A DNA stretch of 64,000 nt. Origin: Pomphorhynchus laevis (lineage: Eukaryota; Acanthocephala; Palaeacanthocephala; Echinorhynchida; Pomphorhynchidae). Position 1 is the first letter of the stretch; each line of letters starts with the position of its first letter. The translations under genes were made by a program, and so were the position numbers. Under the pieces are notes generated by a model. It had not been told where the DNA came from. It made no database searches and worked only from the letters and a program-made list of their open reading frames with translations. The DNA lies in contig WNNJ02001487.1 of NCBI GenBank assembly GCA_012934845.2, forward strand, positions 1 to 64,000, given 5' to 3'. Below are positions 40,252 to 50,000 of this stretch, in pieces.

Positions 40252-41929
40252 GTAATAATTTTCTATTCAAAACCAAATTGTTGAAATCATTTTTTCTTTA
40301 ATTTGTTCTAGTGTAGCATGTGTGATAAAAAATTTAAAAATCGTTTCTTTCTTGAGCTTCACGTTAAGCGCAGACATTCTTCAATGTAAGTTTATACTTA
40401 GGTTAAAATATTTGTAATTTAAACTTAGTGCGAATTGTCATGAACCATCGCTGCATAGTCACAATTTATATCGTGACAATCCCGTTTCTGTTGTCGACAG
40501 AGAGCTACTGACTCTTCACAGGGTTTTTTATTTGTACTTATTTGTTCAAGCTTATAATGCTATTCTTTGACAGGAAATGGTCAGTGTTTGTCGTCGTCTT
40601 TGTGAAATAATCGATACAAAGACAAATTGCACAACAGTTTCAAAAAAATCATCAGATAATGTCAACAATCGTCGCAAGAATGTTGTTCGCCCAAGAAGCA
40701 CGGAAGACGAGCAAAGTTATTCAACTATTTTTGCGGCTGAAAACAATTCAATTGAGTGTGAGCATCATGTTGACAAATCGAAATCTTTTAACTGCAACAG
40801 TCAGAGCAAACACGTTCAGTGTGCTATGCATGTGAAATCAAATAGTAAATTGAATGATCCAGCGTGTGCGAATAAGTCATGCCAAACATGTAACATGCAA
40901 ACAAGCAGCGCGAAATGTTCGAATAGCGTATCAGCTGGTACGGGTAGTTCTCGAATTTTAAATACCGATGTTTTTGGTAAACTAACAATTTCCGATCAAG
41001 TCAGTAAGCCGACTATCGTCGACAAGGAAGTAAACACTGATCAAATATTAAAATCGGATGTTTGTACTCAGTTTTGTGATATTGTTGAACATTCATCTGT
41101 AAATAATAATCTAAATGTAGATGGTCGGCCGAAAGAATTTAAAGATATCAATCAACAAAACAATGTTGTGATCGATCTTGAAATCAAAGAGCCGATCACC
41201 GATTTGTGCCAAAACGCCGTTTACAACAGATATAATTGTTCACCAAGCAATTCGACGATTGACCCACAGTCGATTATGCCAAAAGAAAATATTAATGTTT
41301 TAAACACACCACAATCCGAGAAAATATTAGCCGACAACGAATCAAGTTGTCTGGAAACTAAACATTCGATTGAAGACGATGATAAGTCACGACTAGATAT
41401 TGATGACTTTTTGAAAGTATCCGAAAAATGCTTGGATGGTTATACTATGGTCGATATAACACCGATGGCTTTGAATCGAAATTTAAATAAGTTGATGACC
41501 TTAAGTTCTAGAGAAACTGAGATTAAGCGTCGCTTCCACTCTCGTATTGTTCCTGTACTTAAGAGCTTTAATGACAATAATGATGTAAAGAATCGAAAGC
41601 CATCAGAGCTTAGTCAATCGCAAATAAAGAAAAACTTCTCTTTGGTAATGAACACTCTTACAGGTTCTCTGTCCAAAGATGAACAGCGTAGGGATATTTA
41701 TTCTTCGATATCAACATGCTCATCTAGTGACCTTTGCAGTGAAAAAATTATTAGCAAGTCATCAGAGCATGCGTCAACAAACTCCGATAGCCTCGAATTT
41801 ATTGACGATTCTTCGTTTAAACCAATGGCAAGAGTAGTACGATCAGCTTTAAATCCCGGAAAACGTCACGTGCTGTCTATGAGATCTAGGGTCTTTCGCA
41901 AATTAGGAAAACGATTTACTAATCGTTAA
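40186..41929 (+). CDS. Spliced gene with a DZIP1/Iguana-like C2H2 zinc finger (5' end not found)
   Basis: Four exons join in consistent phase: 40186-40251, 40312-40385, 40429-40522 and 40574-41929, with introns of 60, 43 and 51 bases. The combined stretch is about 529 residues ending with TAA at 41927-41929. Exon 2 encodes CSMCDKKFKNRFFLELHVKR followed by RH, which fits the single finger of DZIP1/DZIP1L (C..CDK.F.N..FL..H..RRH), a cilia and Hedgehog pathway protein. The long last exon is S/N/K-rich, low in recognisable structure, and ends in a basic tail (VFRKLGKRFTNR). Upstream exons, expected for DZIP1, were not identified. Assignment rests on the finger only. No clear AATAAA follows within 400 bases. 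Confidence 0.6.
40312..40385 (+). CDS. Exon with C2H2 finger of the DZIP1-like gene
   Basis: Acceptor GTTCTAG, strong donor GTAAGT, phase 2 at the end. Encodes one C-x2-C-x12-H-x4-H finger. Confidence 0.65.
40429..40522 (+). CDS. Third visible exon of the DZIP1-like gene
   Basis: Acceptor AAACTTAG; open for 31 codons after completing a split codon (ANCHEPSLHSHNLYRDNP, VSVVDRELLTLHR). The donor GTTTTT is weak, so this junction is the least certain. Confidence 0.45.
40574..41929 (+). CDS. Long terminal exon of the DZIP1-like gene
   Basis: Acceptor TTTGACAG at 40566-40573, then 451 codons open to TAA. Rich in S, N, K, D and C. Contains a CANKSCQTCNMQ cysteine cluster and a segment LMTLSSRETEIKRRFHSRIV; basic C-terminus. 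Codon and base use are less AT-extreme than the flanks, supporting a real host gene. Confidence 0.75.
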   Translation, partial: EMVSVCRRLCEIIDTKTNCTTVSKKSSDNVNNRRKNVVRPRSTEDEQSYSTIFAAENNSIECEHHVDKSKSFNCNSQSKHVQCAMHVKSNSKLNDPACANKSCQTCNMQTSSAKCSNSVSAGTGSSRILNTDVFGKLTISDQVSKPTIVDKEVNTDQILKSDVCTQFCDIVEHSSVNNNLNVDGRPKEFKDINQQNNVVIDLEIKEPITDLCQNAVYNRYNCSPSNSTIDPQSIMPKENINVLNTPQSEKILADNESSCLETKHSIEDDDKSRLDIDDFLKVSEKCLDGYTMVDITPMALNRNLNKLMTLSSRETEIKRRFHSRIVPVLKSFNDNNDVKNRKPSELSQSQIKKNFSLVMNTLTGSLSKDEQRRDIYSSISTCSSSDLCSEKIISKSSEHASTNSDSLEFIDDSSFKPMARVVRSALNPGKRHVLSMRSRVFRKLGKRFTNR

Positions 41930-42299
41930 TGCCAAATTTGTCGAGTTGGATAGCTTGTAAAACTTATTATGTCATCTCGAAGCACCTTGTAAAACTCGAT
42001 TTGTATTCAAACTCTTTGCCGAGTAAGTTGGCAATATTACAACCGATGTGGTTGATCATTTTAACGCTTTATTATATTTTTTCGTAAATCACATGATTAT
42101 GAATGCGATTGTATAATTTGTATTTGTTAAAAACATCACTGTTCTATAACTTATTATAAAGATGGAATGTATTTTGTTGATATCTAAATATTGTTTTTGA
42201 AAAAGCAAAAACAATTTATTAAGGTATTTAAATTATAATTTATACCAGACAATTAATTTATTTTTCTTTCAACACTATGGTAGGGTATACCGTATATAT

Positions 42300-42480
42300 A
42301 ATATTTCTATAATATACTGCCGAATCACTTTTGTGATCGCCGGTGGACTTGAAAATCGTATTGTAATAAACCCTTTCAAAGTGTGATGGAGGATTTCTAA
42401 ACACTTAAAATCTGTCTCTACAGATGAAGTTCAATAAAATCACTGATGAAGCTGAATGAAACCGGTGTAGGGATTTGATT
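42300..42480 (+). repeat. Hairpin and hammerhead-like block at the 3' side of the RTE LINE
   Basis: ATCAC-TTTT-GTGAT hairpin at 42324-42337, then CTGATGA (42443-42449) and GAAAC-CGGT-GTA (42458-42469), where AC/GU would form the minimal two-pair stem III with a UA cleavage site. Stem II between the boxes is weak. A related hairpin lies at 45933-45945, beyond the other side of the RTE copy. Confidence 0.4.
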
Positions 42481-42639
42481 GCTGATGGAATTTGATAGTT
42501 TTCAATACTCGGTTATACACGTTTCCATCCGTTTATTCTTGTTTTCTTGTTCCACTTGATTAATATAAAAAATGCTTCTTCGATATTGAGATTATTTCGT
42601 ACTCTTCTTAGCGTTTATCCCGTTTAGCGGGGTCCGCTT

Positions 42640-45560
42640 GCCACGTTTGCTGGTGCCAAAATGCCCTATCCGCTGTCTTTGGGCGTGAGTCCGACCATTT
42701 TCATATCATTCAGTAGGGTATCCATCTTTTCTGTGGTATTCCTCTTGGTATCTTTCCGTCGTCCTCGATTTGAAGTGGTGCTTGCGCCAGTGTGTTCACG
42801 TCTGTCCTCAGTATATGTCCGTACCATCTAAGCCCTGATTCTCTTAGTATGTCTGCTATGGGTGCTACGCCAAATCGCTTTCGGATGTCTTCGTTACAAA
42901 TATGGTCTTGGCGAGTTTTTCCCGCGATCCACCTTAGCATTTTCGCTTCCATACATCCAAGCTTACATTCTACTTATGCTGTCATTGCCCAGCACTCAGC
43001 ACCATACACAGCTATAGGCTGTATCACGCTTCTGTAGAACTTCGATTTGAGTATGTCTGGCGTACGTTTGTCGCACAAGACTCCAGTGGCTGCTCTCCAT
43101 TTTGCCCAGCTAGCTTTGATGCGAGTAGTTTGCCACTCCTCCTGTGCTGGAGATTACTGATCCCAGATATTTGAACGCATTTGTCTTTGGCAGAGGCACC
43201 CAATTGACTGATATGCTTACATCTTCGTTCTGGTTCGTCGTCATACATTCTGTTTTGGCTGTGTTCAGTTTCAACCCAAATTGTGCTATGATATCGTGCC
43301 ATTGCTGGACTTGCTGCTCGAGGTCATGTTTGTCCTTAGATACTAACATAACATCGTCGGCATACAGGATGGTCCATGGTGCTTGTCTTTGCATGTTTTT
43401 CGTAATCACGTCCATAACTATGACGAAGAGTAATTGGAAGAGTGCAGATCCTTGGTACACGCCGACTGAGATTGGGAATTCTCTGGATTTTCCCGCTGCT
43501 GTCAGTACACTGCTCGTAGTTCCTTTGCACAGCATCTTCACCCATTCGATCAATTCCTCCGGTACTTCTCTGCATCTCAGGGCGTACCATAAGAGCTCAC
43601 GAGGGACTCTGTCGAACGCCCACTTGAGGTCCAGAAAAGCTACATGAAGGGGCTGCTTCTTCTCTCTGTTTTTTCTAGGAGTATTATGGCTGAGTGTATT
43701 GCATCTGTGACTTTACAGTTGCGCACAAAGCTTGTCTGGTTGACATTTAGTTTGATCGTGTCACGTATTCTCTTGTCGCGCACTTTCTCTAAAATCCTCA
43801 TGGTGTGACTGAGAAGACGAATTGGCCGGTAGTTTTGGCAATCTGATAGGCTTCCTTTCTGCTTCCAGATTGGGATAGTTGTGCTTCGAATCCAGTCTTC
43901 TCTCACCTCTGTTGCGTCAACAATCTTCTGGAGAAACTTCGCTAGCCATGGTGTCCACTCACCCGGCTTGATTTTCCAAAAGTCTGCCGCCACATTATCT
44001 GGTCTGTTGGCTTTACCCTGTTTCATCTTCATGATTGCCTCGCTAACTTCTGCCTCGTTGTGTTGCTCAACTTTTATGTGGTTTTGCGTTCCTTCTTGTA
44101 TTGGTGGGTGTTCGAACTCTTCTGTGGAGATAGCTTTGAAATATCTTCGCCATCTCTCCAGCATGTATTGTAGGTGCATTAGGAGTTTTCCTCGCTCATC
44201 ACTGATACCATGGAACTTCTCGATATCTGTTGCCTTCTTCCGTCTTGCACGGGCTAGTTGGTACACGCCTTTTTCTCCTTCTCGAGTGTCGAGCTGTTGA
44301 TAGATATTATCTAAGTGGTTGATCTTACAACAGCCACTTGTTTCCATGCTTTCTTTTTCGCTGGGTGGTACTCATACTTGTTCTCCTGCGTTTGTGCTAT
44401 CCGGAGAGCATTGTAGGAATTTTTTGCCTTCACCGCGTCTTTGACCTCTTTTGTCCAGAACCAAGTTCCTTTGTCGATGTATTGCTGAAATGGCTTGGTG
44501 GATCCGAGTATGTGCTTTGCAGCTAGGTAAATAACACAGCGCAACGCGGGTGTTGATTCGCTGTGGTCTGGGATGGGATGACTTTTGTGTCGAGCACTGT
44601 CTTCTTGTGCTTTCGCCTCACCAGGACGAAATCAATTTGCGACTTACCGGATTGTGTGCCTGTTCCATGGTAGTACGTGTTTGTGATGGTGAGGTTGTGC
44701 GTAGCTGCAAACTCTAGAAGTTGTCCCCCTTTCCTTGTTCTTATCACCGATGTCATATCCACAATGACATTCACTCCCGTTCGTCTGTTCAACATGGGCA
44801 TTCATGTCACCGGCTATGATCGCATAGTCTTCTGGTAATTCTGCCATCTTTTTATCTAGCATTTCCAAGAAGCTCAGCTTCTCGTCATCTGTGCATCCTG
44901 TTTGAGGGTTGTACGCAGAGAAGTAGCAAACGGTTGTTTCGCACAATGTCAGCTTGATCTTCATCAACCTACCTGTGTATCGCGTCACTTCGCACACTTG
45001 TTCTCTGTGTCTCTCCACTACGGCAATGGCTACTCCATTTGGTGCTGTCTCTGTACCCATGTAGTACAGTTTGTACCAGTCTCCGATTTCCTTGGATTTT
45101 CCTCCCTTCCATTTGGTCTCTTTAATTGCACAGATGTCAATCTTTCTCCTCTTTAGGTCAGCTGCAATTTCTAGAGATTTACCCGTTAGTGTTCTTATGT
45201 TGAGCGTCGCTACTCGTATGTATGTTTGGACAAGATTACTTGAGTTCCGGCCACGTCCTTCCGTCGGTAACCCTCGCTTATTTGTCGAACAGACCGGACC
45301 TTGTCTGAGCGCGCATCCTCGTGAATTTTTTGAACAGGCCGGATGGCACATCCTGAACGAGTCGTCTACAGAGTACGCATCATGGTTGATCGTTACGACA
45401 GTTGTTGTCCCGAAGGCTGCCGCATGCCTGTCGTCGGTAAGGTCCGCGTTTGGTTCACACTCCCAGAATGGAAGCGCTATGCAGTGGCACTGCGAGGAGG
45501 CACGGACCGCACCACCAGATTATTTCCTACTAATGAGTCATAATAAGGACGAAACAGCAG
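42640..45560 (-). mobile_element. RTE-clade LINE, decayed but nearly full length
   Basis: Minus strand. Endonuclease 45240-44530 (VATLNIRTLTGKSLEIAADL, DICAIKETKWKG, SAYNPQTGCTDDEKLSF, IIAGDMNAHV), RT 44347-43100 (KQGKANRPDNVAADFW, NYRPIRLLSHTMRILEKV, GVYQGSALFQLLFVIVMD, ILYADDVMLVS) and C-terminal part 42952-42710 (MLRWIAGKTRQDHI, RESGLRWYGHILRTD). These are hallmark RTE/BovB-type patterns. At least four or five frame changes separate the pieces, near 44720, 44525, 43640, 43110 and 42950. The 5' region (about 45350-45560) precedes the endonuclease. Confidence 0.85.
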
Positions 45561-45562
45561 TC
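45530..45562 (+). ncRNA. Hammerhead-like motif antisense to the RTE LINE 5' end
   Basis: The plus strand reads CUAAUGA-GUC-loop-GAC-GAAAC-AGCA-GUC. Stem II (GUC/GAC), the GAAA box and a minimal stem III closing a GUC cleavage site are all present, but the first box has A in place of the essential G (CUGAUGA), so this copy is expected to be inactive. Confidence 0.4.
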
Positions 45563-46009
45563 ATGATATTATTTGCATCTACTTCATTTGTTATCTATAA
45601 CAATAAAATATAAAGAATCCAATAAAAATAATTTGTGGCATGTCTGGTTTGTAGTATCGTATCCCATCTGCATTGTCCCATCTGCATTGCAATAATAATG
45701 ACATTTAAAATTATTTTTCTTGAAATTGTTCATTTATACTTGATTTGACGTCTACATGAATGAAATATGAAGGATACACAAAATATAATTCAATTATATT
45801 AAATAATATATGTTATATAATTTAATATAGCATATAAAATTAAAAAATAGAATTCGTAAAAAATAACCTTTAAATTCTTGAAATTGTTAACTCAAAGTCT
45901 TTATTACTTAATAGTAACGAATATAATGCCGTATCGCTCTGCGATCTTGGGGCAAGCTGCAATTATATATAACATATACATTTATAAATCAACATTATAT
46001 ATAAATATA

Positions 46010-46270
46010 ATATATAAATCACCATAATATATATTTATAATATATTATAAATATATAATATATATAATATATTATATATTATATATTTAATCTTTGTAAA
46101 AAGATTAAACAATTATATATAATTGTTTAATATATAATTATACTTCATTTTATATATCACCTCTTTATTATATATATTGTTAGTACGAAAAATCGCACTA
46201 ACGATGTGCGATTATATATAATATAATTATAACAATATAATATATACAATGTAATTATATACAATATAAT
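46010..46270. repeat. AT dinucleotide-rich low-complexity DNA
   Basis: Runs of ATATATAA and a hairpin TTAGTACGAAAAATCGCACTAA at about 46180-46202 (partly paired). No gene seen. Confidence 0.7.
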
Positions 46271-46271
46271 T

Positions 46272-46775
46272 ATGAAGAGGCATAAACACCAGGCAGCATT
46301 CTATATATCCTCATCAGACCAAGAAATAGAACCGAATTATTCTCGCAATATTTGAAGTCGCTCCGTATGCCCAGTCATCCTATGTGTGATGACAAACTTT
46401 AACAACGGCATACGCGTTTCACTCTAACGGAGATCATCAGTACCGTGACTTCAATAATCATCCATAAGCACCTTAGCACACGCTTAAACAGTTTTTAAAG
46501 CTCGGAAAGCAGAACTACTCCTTAATCTGAATGATCATAGGGAATTTAGCATAAGCTCTGTGCATGGCACTGCATATTGCGGTTTAACCATGCATCAGGC
46601 ACTAAATTTCTTTTAATAGAAATGCTGATTTACATGGACACTTTAAAGTGTGCAAATATATAAAATATAATTTGTTGTGACACCTGCCCTCCCTGGGACA
46701 CCAAATGGTGTACTCACAAATTAATCACTATGATTTCCTCATGATGAGGCATAAACACCAGTCAGCATTCTTTAT
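46272..46775. repeat. Unknown repeat block with about 28-base direct repeats at its ends
   Basis: GAGGCATAAACACCAGGCAG at about 46274 recurs as GAGGCATAAACACCAGTCAG at about 46744. Between them lies an inverted pair (TTGAAGTCGCTCCGTATGCC near 46350; GGCATACG..ACGGAG..GACTTCAA near 46408-46462). No coding potential. It may be a non-autonomous element or a duplicated structured sequence. Confidence 0.5.
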
Positions 46776-46907
46776 TCTACAGAGCGAAACTTAAATCGGT
46801 AATTACATTAACAGATCTCGTATTTTTGCCGTTTTCTGACTCAATGCATAATTATTATCAAGATACATACATTTTGTAGAGTTGTATTTAATGATGCGTT
46901 TATTGTA

Positions 46908-47035
46908 ATGACTGATGAACAGCCTGTGCTATGTAAAAATGATTGTGGGTATTATGGAAATTCCGACTGGAATGGATTTTGTAGTATCTGCTGGGCTAAG
47001 AGAGAGAAGCAATTTATTACAGAGACAGATAAAAG
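46908..47035 (+). CDS. RABGEF1: RABGEF1 exon 1 (A20 zinc finger)
   Basis: ATG then 42 codons including CKNDCGYYGN and FCSICWAKRE; donor AAAAG/GTAATT; ends in phase 2. Confidence 0.92.
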
Positions 47036-50000
47036 GTAATTTTGCATCAACGATAAGAAAAAACTTAACTTTTCATAATATTCATTGTAATAACATTGCA
47101 ATATACCGTATTTGTGATATAATATTATATCACAATATTAATCTTTAAAGTTAAAATGAAGTAAAATGAAATATAAATACATTTCATTATTTTAATAATG
47201 CTATAGTATTTGATTTATAGTAAAATTCTACAATGAAATACCTACACGATTTAAAATATACGTAAACTAATGTGACCAATTATTTAATAAAATTCAGAAA
47301 TCATGATAGCACAGATTGTTACGTTTTCGCGATATAGTTCTGATCATCGAACATTTTTAGAAATCTGTCGAATAAAGCAGTGTACACATATAGTCAGACA
47401 AGTTTATTATGTTTTCATGCGGCATATCCAGATGAAACGGAACTGTTTCTGGAGAGGGATTCCCGTTTACTTGTCGCGTTTCCACTCTGAATCGCCGCGC
47501 TTGTGCCTTGAAATAAAAAGGTCTTTGCTTGCCGGTCATTGCAGATATTTTTAATCGCTTTCCGGTCAAGGTCAGGAAATCGGTTGTCTCCTTATTGAGG
47601 CTGCCCAACGCTTCGAACTGCAGAATGAAAATAATCTTTGGAACGAGAATTTTACTTGTACAGTACATTATTTCGATTTTATAATACTCGTCGATTTCAT
47701 GTCATTGTTTAGTGTTGATTAAGATTTTTTAGTGCTGTTGAAATATTGCATTTAAACAAACTTATGCAGTTTGCATCTTGTTACTTAAATTATATATTTT
47801 TATATATTTAATACAAACATTTAATTTTTTCATTGTATTTTCAAAGTTTAATTGCTGCCACAAATGATAATAACATTATCGAGCGAGTGGGTATTCGTAG
47901 AAAGATACTTCAAAAACTGAAAAACAATGCATTACTATCGAGTTATCAACGTTCTCCTTTTCAAGGTATTTTGCTATTCACATATTAACATATTTTGCCA
48001 TTCACTTAAATATATAAATATATAAATCTTCAATATATATGTCTTAAATTTATAGGTCTATTTTTTAATATTTTATTGTATTGTTAAAGTCTAATTTCTG
48101 ACATAAGTAATAATATCATGATTGAACGAGTTGGTATTCGTAGAAATATACTTTGAAACTGAGAAGCAATGCATTACTATCGAGCTATCAGCTTTCTTTT
48201 TTAAGAAATTTTGCCATTTATAGAAAAGTTTAATTTCAGATTTACATATGAAATGTAGATTTCACATCTCAATATATTGTTTCTAGTAAAATATAATTAA
48301 TTTTATCTATTATTTTATCTAATTTTGTATTTTTAAAAGACTTGTAGTAATTGTAGGCACTATCGATAGCATATTCGTGCACCCCCATTATATATATCAT
48401 AGCAAGTAATATATATAATATTTTAATGTATGATATAAAAGCATAGCTTTATATCCCTCGGGAGATTGACTAAAGAAAATCAAAACACAATTTGTTCATT
48501 AAATATCTTTATCTTAATTTAATTCAGCTGTATTTAATTATATTTTTAATTCTCTATCTATCATATATTCAAAGATTTGTAGTTTTAAATTAACTTGATT
48601 AATAGTTTATATTAATATATAATTTTTTATATTTATATATTTTTAGTTTATATTTAAATATAAACTAAAAATATAAATATACTTGAAAATTTATACTTAA
48701 AATATACTTAAAAATATACTTTAAATTTATCCTGACGATGTCCACAATTGGTGGAAGAAATATTGATAACAAAATCTTAAACGTTTTTAACGTTTTTTGG
48801 CTGGGTTTGGCCCTAAAACCATTCACAAATATTTCAACCCAGCATGTCTCATTCCGATTCAAAAATATAAATGTAATTGTATAAAATTATAGGTTAGCAA
48901 ACTGTAATTCTTAAAGTAAAAAAATATATCTTTTAAAAATGTAATTTGTTTAACTTTTGAAGTTTACAAATATTTTCAAGAAATTATGTAGAAAATTAAA
49001 GCAAAAAAACACTTATAAATAAAGTTATTGAGGTATTTAATATATTTTACAGTGTGATAAGATAAATATTCGAGTGTATATTCGAATTTGCACTCAGATG
49101 ATAATGCCTTATTTACCTAAATTGCATATTCGAATTTGCACTCCGAGGATAATGCCTTATTTACCTAAATTGCATAATCGAATTTGCACTCAGAGGATAA
49201 TGTTTTTAAATGATCAATTATATCTAATATTTTAAGCCGCCCGAACTGCAATATATTGAAATTGTGCATTTTAAATGAAAATACAGTATTTTAAGTCGAT
49301 TACAAATGAAATATTAATTGTTTATGTTAAAATGTGATTTTAATATTTTAAAAGTTAATGTTTGCTTAGTAAAACATAAATTAACAGAAAATACACGATA
49401 TTTTGCTGATCGTAGAAGGTTATTAACTTTCTGATTAATTTGTTTATTTTTGAATTTCTAGAATTGATTACATTAATTTTTTTAAATAATGTTGAAAAAA
49501 TTATTTTAATTTTTAAATAAAGCAAATTGAAATACAATCTTAAAAAGGAAGATAATTGTCGTGTGCTGCCTCGAGAATGCACTCAGCATTTCTTCGTTAA
49601 ACGGCAACACTTAGGCGCTGTATGAAGAACTTGGCCGCTTGAGGCTCTCAGATAGTTCGAACTAATCGTGTTCTTAGGTTTCAAAGGAACTCTTTAGTAT
49701 TCTGACCGAACGATCCCAATGTGTTAATAGCGATGGGCGCAAAATAATAATCGCGTTGGTCGAAGCCGCCATATTTATCTCGTTTGACCTGTTCCGGCGC
49801 TGCTATCGACTAATCCGCCACTTTTGACTGTCATGGTCACATGGTTAGGAGAAAGCGGGTTCGGGCAAGTGAATTCCCACACGAGCATTTTGCCATCTTG
49901 CCAGAGGACCAATTTTAATTTGAATTATGATTATTAAAATTATTCGCTTTAATTATTTTTATCTACTAATTAAAAATATGTAAAATCATTTGTAATTTAC

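Noticed and set aside
45343-45543. Plus-strand 66-codon ORF with normal-looking composition
   Set aside because: It is antisense to the 5' region of the RTE LINE.
47303-47554. Plus-strand ORF in RABGEF1 intron 1 as an additional exon
   Set aside because: No similarity to Rabex-5 and its phase is not needed: exon 1 and the exon at 47847 already join correctly.
48665-48862. Minus-strand 65-codon ORF in RABGEF1 intron 2
   Set aside because: Low-complexity, AT-driven sequence with no motif; not supported as a gene.
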